Part shown: positions 15,585-24,135 of the stretch, in pieces | How positions within the stretch are numbered: the first letter of the stretch is position 1 | Layout of the letters: each line of letters begins with the position of its first letter | Assembly (NCBI RefSeq): GCF_002286965.1 | Contig: NZ_NSKD01000003.1 | Coordinates: 248,001 to 312,000 of the forward strand | Length of the DNA stretch: 64,000 nt | Direction of reading: 5' to 3' | Source of the DNA: Halovibrio salipaludis | Lineage (GTDB): Bacteria > Pseudomonadota > Gammaproteobacteria > Pseudomonadales > Oleiphilaceae | Position numbers and translations under genes: made by a program | The notes under the pieces: generated by a model | Databases searched by the model: none | What the model saw: the letters and a program-made list of their open reading frames with translations, nothing else | What the model was told of the DNA's origin: nothing

Positions 15585-15959
15585 ATGGAACCAGACGACT
15601 ACGCCACTACCCTGCAGCAGTTCAGCGATACATCCGCCCTTACCCCGGATGAAATGGCTGAGCACGCGGCCGAGGCGAGCCAGGTCCTGAAGTCGATCGC
15701 CAACCCCAACCGGCTGATGATCCTGTGCACGCTGACCGGGGGCGAGAAGTCCGTGGGGTCCATCAACAGCAGTGTGCCACTAAGCCAGTCAGCGCTCTCC
15801 CAGCATCTGGCACGTCTCAGGGATGAAAACCTTGTCACCTTCAGGAAGGAGGGACAGTCGGTGCTCTACCGGATCCAGGACCCGAGGATCGTGGCGCTGA
15901 TGAGCCGCCTGTACGAGCTTTACTGTGCACCTGATGCAGCTGGTCACGGGGAAGACTGA
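15585..15959 (+). CDS. ArsR-family regulator, BigR/SqrR-like persulfide sensor
   Basis: I choose ATG 15585 (GGGGAG at 6 nt), giving 124 aa; an upstream TTG at 15558 is in frame but weaker. The winged helix runs through LKSIANPNRLMILCTL, GEKSVGSINSSVPLSQSALSQHLARLRDE and SVLYRIQD. There are only two cysteines, one in MILCTL and one near the C-terminus in LYELYC. This is the arrangement of the dithiol pair that senses persulfide in BigR and SqrR, and metal-site motifs of ArsR/SmtB sensors are absent. Its stop overlaps the convergent solute-binding gene by 16 bp. Confidence 0.85.
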   Translation: MEPDDYATTLQQFSDTSALTPDEMAEHAAEASQVLKSIANPNRLMILCTLTGGEKSVGSINSSVPLSQSALSQHLARLRDENLVTFRKEGQSVLYRIQDPRIVALMSRLYELYCAPDAAGHGED

Positions 15960-16660
15960 TCACCCACGCTGTCCCTGTTAAGGCACTCCCTTCTAACAGA
16001 CTGGTTTTCCATAATTTCCGCCAGGGGCTCTACAAGATCCGCGTGACGGCGATGCACATAATGGTACAGGGTAAAACGGGCCACGGGCTCAGGATGGATA
16101 TGGAACCTGGCCCACTTGCTCTCGCCCAGGGGGGATCCCCCTTCTATGTGCGATACCAGCGCCATATCCACTCGGCGATGCTCCAGCAGATTAAGCGACT
16201 GTTCATAGTTCCTGGTCCGCGCCAGGTCCATACCGAGCCTTTCCGCGGTTCGTTCAGCAATCAGCACACCGCGCCGGACCGCAACCCTTTTGCCGGAAAA
16301 CGCTGGTTCATCTCCCACATCCGCCTCCGGGAATACCGCCATCAGCCTGCCCTGCAGTAAGGGATAGGGAACACGGATCAGGTTTTCCTTTTCCTCCCCG
16401 ACCATAGGAGTCCGGAACAGATCCGCATCAACCCGTCCCTGCTCGGCAAGAAAAAGTGCCCTCCGGGAAGGCACTTGCAGCGTATCCACACTGATCCCCA
16501 GCTGCTGATACGCTGCTTTCACAATGCGCAGTGCAGCACAGGTACTGGGCACATCCTCGATGACGGCGACTTCCACCCGGTCGGTCGCGAAATCACCGTT
16601 CGACTCAGGGCTGGAAATCGCCCCCAGCACCAGAGCAGGAACCAGAAGAGCAAACCGCAT
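15944..16660 (-). CDS. periplasmic solute-binding protein (SBP_bac_3-like), orphan
   Basis: From ATG 16660 the 238-aa product begins with a short signal peptide (MRFALLVPALVLGAISS). The mature part looks like a transporter substrate-binding fold: VEVAVIEDVPSTC, then VRRGVLIAERTAERLGM and a DMALVSHIEGG loop. A TTG 57 nt upstream is an alternative start, and neither has a strong ribosome site. No permease or ATPase adjoins it on this strand; the amino-acid ABC operon to the right is divergent and has its own binding protein. Orphan proteins of this type in gammaproteobacteria may act as sensors. Ligand unknown. Confidence 0.75.
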   Translation of the reverse strand: MRFALLVPALVLGAISSPESNGDFATDRVEVAVIEDVPSTCAALRIVKAAYQQLGISVDTLQVPSRRALFLAEQGRVDADLFRTPMVGEEKENLIRVPYPLLQGRLMAVFPEADVGDEPAFSGKRVAVRRGVLIAERTAERLGMDLARTRNYEQSLNLLEHRRVDMALVSHIEGGSPLGESKWARFHIHPEPVARFTLYHYVHRRHADLVEPLAEIMENQSVRRECLNRDSVGDQSSP

Positions 16661-17070
16661 TTCGGCTATCCATGTGAACGGAGAGTTCTGCTCACAGGAT
16701 AGACTCCAGGACGGCAATATTCCTGATCAGGATACCTGAATCACTCCAACAGTGTCCGCACTGGCCACAGTGCGCAAGCGACGAAACAGCGGACCGATCA
16801 CCAATGGTCGATATTCCCTCAAAGCGCGTAATGACACCCACATAAAGGCAATGGCTGGTGGTTGATGGTTAGAAGGACTAGTGTCCTGTGCGGTGCTGGA
16901 GGCACGCAAAGACCTGGATCCAGATGCCTATGCCGATCACGTTCTCCAGTTGACGGTTGACCTCGTCGATACGGGACGGGGAAACGCTCATCATCCGTTC
17001 GCCAAGGCACTATTGATTTTTACCGCCACAGTCCGTAAAAAGCGCCTACCACGAACCCAGGAGCTCGGAC
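16661..17070. other. divergent intergenic region with one 7-bp inverted repeat
   Basis: This 410-bp stretch separates the orphan binding protein from the ABC operon. It contains the inverted repeat CGCACTG/CAGTGCG with a 4-base loop at 16757-16774, and the ribosome site AGGAG before 17071. A 38-codon minus-strand frame inside it has no ribosome site and no recognisable family. No other gene is seen. Confidence 0.5.
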
Positions 17071-17859
17071 ATGGCCGATGACAGCGCCCCTCTCGTCTGC
17101 CGCGATATCCATAAATCCTTCGGTGACACGCCGGTTCTCAGAGGTCTGGATCTCGAGGCGCAGAAAGGCGATGTCGTCTCCATGATCGGCAGCTCCGGCT
17201 CTGGCAAGAGTACTTTCCTGCGGTGCCTCAACCTGCTGGAAACACCTACCTCCGGGGAGGTCATCGTCCACGGGGAGCCCATCCGGTTCAGGGAGAACCG
17301 CAAGGGTATCCGGGTCCCGGCGGATCAGGGCCAGGTGGAGCGGATCCGCGCCCGCCTCTCCATGGTGTTCCAGAATTTCAATCTGTGGTCCCACATGACC
17401 GTACTGGAGAACATCATCGAAGCGCCGGTGCACGTTCTGAAAGTGCCGAAAAAGGAAGCCATTGAACGCGCGGAAGCCTACCTGGAGAAAGTGGGCATCC
17501 GTGAACGCAAGGACTATTACCCGGCCCAGATCTCAGGCGGGCAGCAGCAACGGGCCGCCATCGCCCGGGCCCTGGCTATGGAGCCGGAGGTCATGCTGTT
17601 CGATGAACCTACCTCGGCACTGGATCCGGAACTGGTCGGGGATGTCCTGCGGGTGATGCAGAAGCTGGCCGAGGAAGGCCGCACCATGGTCGTGGTCACC
17701 CATGAAATGGCTTTTGCCCGGGATGTGTGCAGCCAGGTGATGTTCCTCCATCAGGGCCGGATCGAGGAGCAGGGTTCCCCGGAACAGGTCTTCAACAACC
17801 CATCGTCGGAGCGCGTAAAGCAGTTCCTGGCACCCAACTTCCAGAGATCAAGGTTCTGA
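17071..17859 (+). CDS. polar amino-acid ABC transporter ATPase (HisP/ArtP type)
   Basis: The 262-aa ATPase powers uptake through the two permeases encoded downstream. Walker A is [14 protein letters not shown], the signature QISGGQQQR, Walker [13 protein letters not shown] and the switch [11 protein letters not shown]. Insertion between Q-loop and signature is typical of the histidine/arginine/octopine group. It is first in a four-gene operon; a 93-bp gap before the binding-protein gene may carry an extra start or processing site that raises expression of that component. Confidence 0.93.
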   Translation: MADDSAPLVCRDIHKSFGDTPVLRGLDLEAQKGDVVSMIGSSGSGKSTFLRCLNLLETPTSGEVIVHGEPIRFRENRKGIRVPADQGQVERIRARLSMVFQNFNLWSHMTVLENIIEAPVHVLKVPKKEAIERAEAYLEKVGIRERKDYYPAQISGGQQQRAAIARALAMEPEVMLFDEPTSALDPELVGDVLRVMQKLAEEGRTMVVVTHEMAFARDVCSQVMFLHQGRIEEQGSPEQVFNNPSSERVKQFLAPNFQRSRF

Positions 17860-17952
17860 TGTTTCCCGGGCTGACCTGATCCTTGCTATCATCCTGTGCG
17901 TTTTTCGAACGATCGCTCAACATCTCAATCACAGAACCACGGAGTCACCACC

Positions 17953-18705
17953 ATGAAACAATTCCTGATCGCCGCAGGCTGCATCCTTGCCATGGTGACC
18001 GGCGTTGCACAGGCACAGGAGCGCCCGCTCCGCATCGCGTTTGACGTTCCCTACGAACCCTTTGAATACAGGACGCCGGAGGGCGAACTGACCGGCTTTG
18101 AAGTGGAGCTGGCAGAAGCCATGTGCAAGGAGATGAACCGTGAGTGTGACTTCGTGGTTCAGGCCTGGGACGGCATGATTCCCGGCCTTATGGCGCGCAA
18201 GTACGACGCCATCATGTCCTCCATGTCCATCACCGAGCAGCGCGCGAAACGTGTGCTGTTTTCCGAGCCCTATTACCGGACGCCGGGCGGCTGGTTCGCG
18301 AAGAAAAGCACCAGCGTGGACGTTACCGACCGCTCTGCGATGGAAGGCAGGGTTGTCGGTGTGCAGCGCGGTACCACCATGGATAACTACGTGACCGAGA
18401 ACCTGGGCAACATTGTTGAGGTCAAGCGCTATACCACCGCCGATGATATGAGGCTGGATCTTGAAAGCGACCGGCTCGACCTGGTGTTCGTGGATTACCC
18501 CGTGGGCGAGGAATACTTCCTGACCAAGGACAACTTCAGGGAAATCGGCGAACCGGTCAAGCTTGGCGAGGGCGTGGCGGTTGCCATGCGCAAGCGTGAC
18601 AGGGAGCTGGCGAAGGAGATCAACAAGGCACTGGAAACGCTGAAGAACGATGGTACCTATGACACCATCATGAACCGCTATTTCGATTACAGCATCAAGA
18701 TGTAG
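17953..18705 (+). CDS. periplasmic polar amino-acid binding protein (ArgT/HisJ family)
   Basis: ATG 17953 follows GGAG. The signal peptide is MKQFLIAAGCILAMVTGVAQAQ, cleaved after AQA. The 250-aa protein shows RIAFDVPYEPFEYRTPEGEL, TGFEVELAEAMC and WDGMIPGLMARKYDAIMSSMSIT, the ligand-binding core of family-3 binding proteins. YEPFEY and the acidic/aromatic residues around it suggest a cationic amino acid such as arginine, lysine, ornithine or histidine, but related amines are possible. Partner of the adjacent ATPase and permeases. Confidence 0.92.
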   Translation: MKQFLIAAGCILAMVTGVAQAQERPLRIAFDVPYEPFEYRTPEGELTGFEVELAEAMCKEMNRECDFVVQAWDGMIPGLMARKYDAIMSSMSITEQRAKRVLFSEPYYRTPGGWFAKKSTSVDVTDRSAMEGRVVGVQRGTTMDNYVTENLGNIVEVKRYTTADDMRLDLESDRLDLVFVDYPVGEEYFLTKDNFREIGEPVKLGEGVAVAMRKRDRELAKEINKALETLKNDGTYDTIMNRYFDYSIKM

Positions 18706-18711
18706 TAACGG

Positions 18712-19428
18712 ATGGCCGCGTCCATGCTTGATTTCCACGGCTATGGCCCGGAGCTGCTCCGCGGTGCCATCGTCACCACGGAGCTGGCCTTCGCCTCCCT
18801 GGCGCTGGCCCTCGCCATGGGGCTGCTTGGTGCTTCCGCCAAGCTCTCCGGCAGCCGGGCAGCCAGGGGCGCCGCGACCTTCTACACCACGGTGATCCGC
18901 GGCATCCCCGACCTGGTGATGATGATGCTGTTCTACTACGGCGGCCAGGTTCTGATGAATCAGCTGTCGGACTACCTCTATTACAACCACGGGATCGACT
19001 TCTTCGTTCAGTTCGACCCCTTCATGGCCGGTGTACTGACCATCGGACTGATCTTCGGGGCCTACATGACGGAAACATTCCGGGGTGCCTTTCTTGCCGT
19101 GCCGACGGGGCAGATCGAGGCGGGGCGCGCCTATGGCATGAACCGCTTCCAGGTCTTCTTCCGAATCATGTTCCCCCAGATGCTGCGCCATGCCCTGCCG
19201 GGCATCGGCAACAACTGGCAGGTACTGCTCAAGACCACGGCTCTGGTCTCGGTCATCGGCCTGTCGGATATGGTCCGCATCGCCGAGCAGGCCAGCAAGG
19301 CGGAGCACGCCCCGTTCAAGTTCTTCATTCCGGTTGCCGTTATGTACCTCTCACTGACGGCGATCACCGAACTGGCCATCAAGTGGCTTAACCGGCGCGC
19401 CAACGCCGGCGTCGTGGGAGGCATCTGA
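18712..19428 (+). CDS. amino-acid ABC transporter permease (HisQ type)
   Basis: The 238-aa inner-membrane protein has about five TM spans. The N-terminal region carries GYGPELLRGAIVTTELAFASL, typical of HisQ/ArtQ. The EAA loop that docks on the ATPase is visible as EAGRAYGMNRFQVFFRIMFPQ. It starts 6 bp after the binding-protein stop and ends 3 bp before the next permease, so the genes are translationally close. Confidence 0.92.
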   Translation: MAASMLDFHGYGPELLRGAIVTTELAFASLALALAMGLLGASAKLSGSRAARGAATFYTTVIRGIPDLVMMMLFYYGGQVLMNQLSDYLYYNHGIDFFVQFDPFMAGVLTIGLIFGAYMTETFRGAFLAVPTGQIEAGRAYGMNRFQVFFRIMFPQMLRHALPGIGNNWQVLLKTTALVSVIGLSDMVRIAEQASKAEHAPFKFFIPVAVMYLSLTAITELAIKWLNRRANAGVVGGI

Positions 19429-19431
19429 GCC

Positions 19432-20154
19432 ATGCCCGAATTCCTCGCGGAGCTGCTCAACCAGAACGAGATCTTCAACGCCACCACGGTCATTCACTAC
19501 TGGGGCGGGCTGGTCACGACGGTTCAGCTGGTGTTCCTGTCGCTGGTCATCGGCCTGTTTCTGGCGGTCCCGCTGGCGATTCTGCGCACGGTCAGGAACC
19601 CGTTCGTCTCGGGCCCGGTCTGGCTCTACACCTACATCTTCCGGGGCACGCCGCTGCTCATCCAGCTCTACATCATCTACTACGGGATCGGGCAGATCGA
19701 GGGCATCCAGGAAACATTCTGGTGGGATATCTTCCGGGATCCATTCTACCCGGCGCTGCTGGCGTTCACCCTCAACACCGCCGCCTATACCACGGAAATC
19801 ATCCGCGGCGCCCTGATGGCAACGCCCCAGGGCGAGGTCGAGGCGGCCAAGGCCTATGGCATGTCCTGGGCCCTGCGCATGCGCCGCATTGTCCTGCCCA
19901 GCGCCTTCCGCCGGGCGATCCAGGCCTATTCCAACGAGGTCATCTTCATGCTCCACGCCAGCGCCATCGCCAGCGTGGTCACCATTGTGGATCTGACCGG
20001 TGCCGCACGGGATATCTACTCACGGTTCTATGCGCCGTTCACCGCGTTCGTTGCGGTCGCCCTGGTCTATATGGCCCTGACGTTCCTGATCGTCTATGGC
20101 TTCCGCCGTCTGGAACAGCATCTTCTGAAACACCAGAGGCCCCTCAACCAGTAG
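19432..20154 (+). CDS. amino-acid ABC transporter permease (HisM type)
   Basis: The 240-aa partner permease begins with a hydrophobic segment near HYWGGLVTTVQLVFLSL and has YIFRGTPLLIQLYIIYYG, a strongly conserved block of HisM/ArtM. Its EAA loop is EVEAAKAYGMSWALRMRRIV. It is the last gene of the operon. The convergent GNAT gene follows after 14 bp, and no T-tract terminator is evident between them. Confidence 0.92.
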   Translation: MPEFLAELLNQNEIFNATTVIHYWGGLVTTVQLVFLSLVIGLFLAVPLAILRTVRNPFVSGPVWLYTYIFRGTPLLIQLYIIYYGIGQIEGIQETFWWDIFRDPFYPALLAFTLNTAAYTTEIIRGALMATPQGEVEAAKAYGMSWALRMRRIVLPSAFRRAIQAYSNEVIFMLHASAIASVVTIVDLTGAARDIYSRFYAPFTAFVAVALVYMALTFLIVYGFRRLEQHLLKHQRPLNQ

Positions 20155-20168
20155 CCCTGACTGCAGGC

Positions 20169-20654
20169 CTATGGGCTGGCGGCGAAGTCCGCCAGTGCCT
20201 GCCCTGCCAGGCGGTAGTTCACCCACTCACCCTGTGGTTCCGCCCCAATGGACTCATAGAACCGTCTTGCCGGTTCATTCCAGTCCAGAACCGTCCATTC
20301 AAAGCGGCCGCAGCCCCTTGATACGGCGAACCGCGCAAGGTGCTTGAGCAGTGCTTTCCCGGCGCCACTGCCCCTGTACTCAGGAGACACATACAGATCC
20401 TCAAGGTACAGACCATGCCGGCCGAGCCATGTCGAGAAATTGAAGAAATAGACCGCAAAGCCGATGGGCCTGCCAGCAATGCTGCAGATCACGGCCTCCG
20501 TGGTTGTTTCACTGCGGAACAGGGCGTTTTCGATATCGGCTACCGTTGCCGATACTTCGTGCTCCGCCTTCTCATAAATGGCGAGTTCCCTGACAAACCC
20601 CAGGATCAGGGTCGAGTCTTCAATGGTAGCCTGACGGATCTCGATCTCGGACAC
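20169..20654 (-). CDS. GNAT acetyltransferase, diamine/thialysine (SSAT-like) group
   Basis: The 161-aa protein begins MSEIEIRQATIEDSTLILGF and has GLYLEDLYVSPEYRGSGAGK, the acetyl-CoA binding motif (R/Q-x-x-G-x-G/A), followed by GCGRFEWTVLDWNEPARRFY. That combination is typical of spermidine/spermine- and thialysine-type acetyltransferases. The likely substrate is a polyamine or lysine-like amine, but this cannot be settled by sequence. It converges with the amino-acid uptake operon, which may be coincidence. Confidence 0.88.
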   Translation of the reverse strand: MSEIEIRQATIEDSTLILGFVRELAIYEKAEHEVSATVADIENALFRSETTTEAVICSIAGRPIGFAVYFFNFSTWLGRHGLYLEDLYVSPEYRGSGAGKALLKHLARFAVSRGCGRFEWTVLDWNEPARRFYESIGAEPQGEWVNYRLAGQALADFAASP

Positions 20655-20755
20655 TTACTTCTCCTGTAACCAACAGAACACTGCCAGCCCCCTGATACAG
20701 TAGACAGCTGAGCGCATTATACTAACCACGTTTTCCAGTTCATTAAGATGATCCC

Positions 20756-21364
20756 ATGCTTCTCTATTACCTGGACCTGATCGGCGTTGCCGTGTTCGCT
20801 GCCAGTGGCGTACTCGCAACCCGTGACCGTAACCTCGATATTTTCGGGGTGGTCATTGTCGCCACACTGACGGCGATTGGCGGTGGCACACTCCGGGATC
20901 TGATCCTCGGGCACCATCCGATCTTCTGGGTGGTCAACGAGTGGTACCTGGTTACGATACTGGCCTCTGTTGCAGCCACGGTTCTGTATCTTGCCAGGCG
21001 ACCGCCTCCCGGGTTCCTCTTTCTGGTTGCCGATGCCTTTGGACTGGCCATTTTCGCGATGTCCGGGGCAAAGCTGACCATGGAAGCGGGTCATTCACCG
21101 CTGATTGTGGTCATCATGGGCGCAATGACAGGCGTCATGGGCGGGATGCTCAGGGATGTGATTACAGCCCGTGTGCCCCTGGTCCTGCAGAAGGAAATCT
21201 ATGCCACTGCCGCGATCGCAGGGATCGCGGTGTATCTCACACTGCTGGCACTATCCACTCCGGGAACGCTGGCATTTTCCGCCGGTGTGGTGGTTGTGAT
21301 TGCTCTGCGTCTGGTCGCGATCCGCCGCGGCCTGCATCTGCCCTCCATTCCCAAGGGCCGTTAA
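20756..21364 (+). CDS. TRIC/UPF0126-family membrane protein (YicG/YadS-like)
   Basis: The 202-aa integral membrane protein has six to seven TM spans in two repeats. Each repeat carries the family's glycine-rich motif: AIGGGTLRDLILGHHPIFWV in the first and GVMGGMLRDVITARVPLVL in the second. Relatives are trimeric intracellular cation channels that conduct monovalent cations, chiefly K+. Start at ATG 20756. Promoter region is short (about 100 bp, divergent from the GNAT gene). Confidence 0.9.
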   Translation: MLLYYLDLIGVAVFAASGVLATRDRNLDIFGVVIVATLTAIGGGTLRDLILGHHPIFWVVNEWYLVTILASVAATVLYLARRPPPGFLFLVADAFGLAIFAMSGAKLTMEAGHSPLIVVIMGAMTGVMGGMLRDVITARVPLVLQKEIYATAAIAGIAVYLTLLALSTPGTLAFSAGVVVVIALRLVAIRRGLHLPSIPKGR

Positions 21365-21383
21365 ACCCCCATTGATCCAGCCT

Positions 21384-21857
21384 TTACTCATGACATCGGT
21401 AATGGAGCTCACGGACCTGTTCTGCCAGTCCGCTGACCGGCCCGTCCACCCGAACCCCGGGGGCAATGTCCTGAACCGGCAGGAGATGCACGGGGAATGC
21501 CTCAACACCCAGATCCGAGAGCCACCCTTTCAGCTGCTCCCCGGAACTGGCAAAGACAATCCGCCCAAGGCCGGCCCACGCATGCGCGGCTGAGCACATG
21601 GGGCAATGTTCTCCCGAAGTGTACACAGTAGCTTCCGCCCGCTCCTCAGCCGTCATGTTGATGCCCGCCCAGCGAGCCAGATCAAACTCCGGATGCCGCG
21701 TGGGATCACCGGTAATGCTCTGGTTTCGGGCCTCTGCCCGCACAGTGCCCCTGCCATCGACCAGGACTGAACCAAAAGGCAGATCCCCCGCCTCGAGCGC
21801 TTCCCGGGCCAGTTCAATGCATCGGTTCAGGTGCTGGGTATCACTTTCTTTCAACAT
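21384..21857 (-). CDS. cytidine/deoxycytidylate deaminase-superfamily nucleoside deaminase
   Basis: From ATG 21857 (AAGGGG at 7 nt) the product is 157 aa. It shows DLPFGSVLVDGRG, the zinc-ligand motif HPEFD in place of the usual HAE, and HCPMCSAAHAWAGL with the two zinc cysteines (PxxC form PMC). Guanine deaminases and tRNA adenosine deaminases share this layout; the longer C-terminal tail with GVRVDGPV points to a free base or nucleoside deaminase rather than TadA. Converges on the TRIC gene with a 19-bp gap. Confidence 0.82.
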   Translation of the reverse strand: MLKESDTQHLNRCIELAREALEAGDLPFGSVLVDGRGTVRAEARNQSITGDPTRHPEFDLARWAGINMTAEERAEATVYTSGEHCPMCSAAHAWAGLGRIVFASSGEQLKGWLSDLGVEAFPVHLLPVQDIAPGVRVDGPVSGLAEQVRELHYRCHE

Positions 21858-22012
21858 GGCATGCCCCTTGGATGGAGACCTCATGGGTCGGAGTGGTATG
21901 CAACCGATAGTGCACAACAGAAACGGATATCACCAGTGATCAATTGGCCGGATTCGTAATGATCGCCATTCTCTCAGGCCACGTATTCACCTTTACTCTT
22001 GGAGAAGATTCA

Positions 22013-22642
22013 ATGGCCTTGAGATACGTTTCAAAACTTCTACTACTCGGCGTGATTGTTACCTGTGGCTCTGGGTGTTCAATGTTTGTGGATCAGCCCG
22101 CCTACAGGGTTGTACAGGGAAAGGGCGACTTTCAGGTCAGAGACTACGACAGCACCATCGTCGCCGAAACCATCGTCGATACTCCGTTTGAAGAGGCCGG
22201 AGGCAAAGCATTCGAGCGTCTGTTCGGCTACATATCCGGCGACAACAGGGCCCGCGCCGATATTTCAATGACGGCACCGGTCACGCAGTCCGCGAATCCA
22301 GTGCAAATCGATATGACCGCGCCAGTGGAACAGCGGAAAGCGGGCACAGGCTGGGCTGTGTCATTCGTGATGCCAGCTTCCTACACCCTTGAAAGCCTGC
22401 CGGAACCCACTAACCCGGAGGTGACACTGAGGGTTGTTCCCGCACGCCGTGTCGCAGTGATCGAGTACTCGGGAACCTGGACGGGAGAACGCTACCGCCG
22501 CCACCTTGAAAAACTCCGGGAGTGGATCGCTGAGGAGAATCTGGAGATTGAGGGCGAGCCAGTGTGGGCGCGCTATAATCCGCCATTCACACCCTGGTTC
22601 TTACGGCGGAATGAAATCATGATCCCAGTCCACAATGAATAA
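22013..22642 (+). CDS. SOUL-family haem-binding lipoprotein
   Basis: I start at ATG 22013 (GGAGAAGATTCA upstream), giving 209 aa. Residues 1-22 form a lipoprotein signal ending CGSGC, so the protein is envelope-anchored. The remainder is a SOUL domain: YRVVQGKGDFQVRDYDSTIVAET, ISMTAPVTQ and IDMTAPVEQ, FVMPASYTLESLPEP, and a C-terminal YNPPFTPWFLRRNEIMIPV. Family members bind haem or other tetrapyrroles; bacterial roles are poorly known. It appears monocistronic or in one unit with the DUF6482 gene 51 bp downstream. Confidence 0.9.
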   Translation: MALRYVSKLLLLGVIVTCGSGCSMFVDQPAYRVVQGKGDFQVRDYDSTIVAETIVDTPFEEAGGKAFERLFGYISGDNRARADISMTAPVTQSANPVQIDMTAPVEQRKAGTGWAVSFVMPASYTLESLPEPTNPEVTLRVVPARRVAVIEYSGTWTGERYRRHLEKLREWIAEENLEIEGEPVWARYNPPFTPWFLRRNEIMIPVHNE

Positions 22643-22693
22643 ATAGGCCTGTGCAATCAGGTCTACCCGATAACAATCAGCTGAGGCACAACC

Positions 22694-23038
22694 ATGGCAA
22701 TTCACAAATATGAATTGGGCGATCATGCGACCCTCAAGGAACTGTCCCAGGCGATGAGCAATGGACTAGCGCCTCTTGTTGAGGTTCAGTCAATGGATGG
22801 CATCTATACCGTACGCCTGCATGATGGTGAGAGTAATACGCAGCTCAGCAACGACCAGGGTCGCACTCTGACGTTTCACGGCACAGGCAAGATTCGGGAG
22901 TTGCTCGGGAGCATTGGGCTGACCCACGGGGTGCTGACGTGGCGCGACCAGTGTGGGGACGAAATGATTGGCATTGAGGGCCAGGCGCAAAGCCAGGAAG
23001 AACTCCTGGCCAATGGCACAAGGATCTCTTTCAGGTAG
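22694..23038 (+). CDS. DUF6482-like small protein
   Basis: The 114-aa soluble protein has LKELSQAMSNGLAPLVEVQSMDGIYTVRL and a GKIRELLGSIG segment, which resembles the DUF6482 proteins of Pseudomonas and Halomonas. No catalytic motif is visible. Ribosome site is GAGG at about 10 nt. The final bases overlap the end of the convergent MOSC gene by 8 bp. Confidence 0.75.
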   Translation: MAIHKYELGDHATLKELSQAMSNGLAPLVEVQSMDGIYTVRLHDGESNTQLSNDQGRTLTFHGTGKIRELLGSIGLTHGVLTWRDQCGDEMIGIEGQAQSQEELLANGTRISFR

Positions 23039-23534
23039 GCGATGAACCAGCCTGCCATACGGCATCGCCGAGCGCGATTTCGCCCTCTTCCAGCACCCGG
23101 GCTGTAATACCACCATGACCACGCATGGCATTGTATCCGCCTGCTCCCAGAAGGGCTTCCATCTTGCTGCATGGGTCACAGGGCCCTGTATATTCAAGAA
23201 GCACCTCACCAACGCGGAACCGCTTATCCTTCAGGGCCAGCAGGTTGATGCCCGAGACCACCAGGTTACGCCGCAAAGCTGCTGCCTCCACGCTTTCGTG
23301 ACCTGCGCACGAAGCGATCACCGGAAGATGTTCCTGTTGGATCAGGGTAACCTGCCTTCGGCTGGTTGCCCGCCCATTATACCGGTCGCCCTCAAGGCCA
23401 CTGCCCTTGTGAACTCTTACCCGTTCCAGTGACTCCATCGGCGCGCCTCTGGCCGGACGAATGCCGATCCAGCCGACTTCTCCCACCTGAGGCAGGGTAT
23501 CAAGAAGCGTTGTGAGAGACTCTGACTTTGACAC
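23031..23534 (-). CDS. MOSC domain protein
   Basis: The 167-aa protein carries a stand-alone MOSC (molybdenum-cofactor sulfurase C-terminal) domain: GLEGDRYNGRATSRRQVTLIQQEHL, RRNLVVSGINLLAL and YTGPCDPCSKMEALLG, with the conserved cysteine that could bear sulfur. Size matches the small single-domain MOSC proteins, which are thought to deliver sulfur or bind molybdenum cofactor. It overlaps the 3' end of the DUF6482 gene. Confidence 0.9.
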   Translation of the reverse strand: MSKSESLTTLLDTLPQVGEVGWIGIRPARGAPMESLERVRVHKGSGLEGDRYNGRATSRRQVTLIQQEHLPVIASCAGHESVEAAALRRNLVVSGINLLALKDKRFRVGEVLLEYTGPCDPCSKMEALLGAGGYNAMRGHGGITARVLEEGEIALGDAVWQAGSSPT

Positions 23535-23622
23535 GACAGCTATTCCCTATCCTGTAACAGACCCTGTCAGACACCGATCAGCAGAGGGCATCCTGCTCAG
23601 AAACGACTGTTTCAGAACTGAC

Positions 23623-24135
23623 TCAACAGCACCGACCAGTTCCGCGTCTGAGGGCGCAACCCCGGCTGGGGAAGCTGGCCGTCAGCTCCCCTTCCGGATT
23701 GAGGACGTACTTGTAGAAGTTCCATTCCGGCCCTTCTCCCTCGGATCGGATCATGCTGAAAAGCGGATTCGCATTGTCTCCGGTTACCGGCATGGGAGCA
23801 ATCATGGTGAAGCTGACCCCGTAATTCACCCTGCACACGTCAGCCGCCTCTTTCTCAGTATCCGCCTCCTGATTGAAATCATCACTGGCAAAACCCACAA
23901 CGGCCAGGCCCCGGTCCCGGTAGGTCTGATACAGTTCCTCGAGCTCCCCGAACTGCCCCCTGAAGCCACAATGGCTCGCCGTATTGACGACCAGCATTGG
24001 CTGCCCTTCGTAAGCCTCACACAGGTTGATGCTGTCTTTCGAATGAAGCTGTCGGTACGTCTGATCCAGATAGCCGGGGCAACCCCAAGCACTGTTTGCT
24101 GCCAGAACCAGTATGGTTGCAACGATTCTTTTCAT
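23623..24135 (-). CDS. periplasmic glutathione peroxidase-family protein, frameshifted C-terminus
   Basis: The 170-aa frame begins with a signal peptide (MKRIVATILVLAANSAWG) and contains the peroxidatic NTASHCGFRGQF, the resolving region FASDDFNQEADTE and WNFYKYVL. The last ~14 residues (RGCALRRGTGRCC) are not family-like. Dropping one base from the CCCC run at 23660-23663 gives instead SRVAPSDAELVGAVESVLK, the normal glutathione peroxidase ending, continuing to a stop at 23547. So a one-base insertion (true mutation or sequencing error) has replaced the terminal helix. All catalytic residues precede the lesion. Confidence 0.85.
   Translation of the reverse strand: MKRIVATILVLAANSAWGCPGYLDQTYRQLHSKDSINLCEAYEGQPMLVVNTASHCGFRGQFGELEELYQTYRDRGLAVVGFASDDFNQEADTEKEAADVCRVNYGVSFTMIAPMPVTGDNANPLFSMIRSEGEGPEWNFYKYVLNPEGELTASFPSRGCALRRGTGRCC

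Noticed and set aside
16757-16774. Inverted repeat before the ABC operon as a specific ArgR or other operator
   Set aside because: Sequence does not match a consensus I know; listed only within the intergenic description.
16881-17000. Short minus-strand frame MMSVSPSRIDEVN before the ABC operon
   Set aside because: 38 codons, no ribosome site, no known family; not enough support.
17929-19308. 459-aa minus-strand frame across the amino-acid ABC operon
   Set aside because: His/Gly/Asp-rich mirror of the ABC genes in the opposite strand; the plus-strand genes carry all the motifs.
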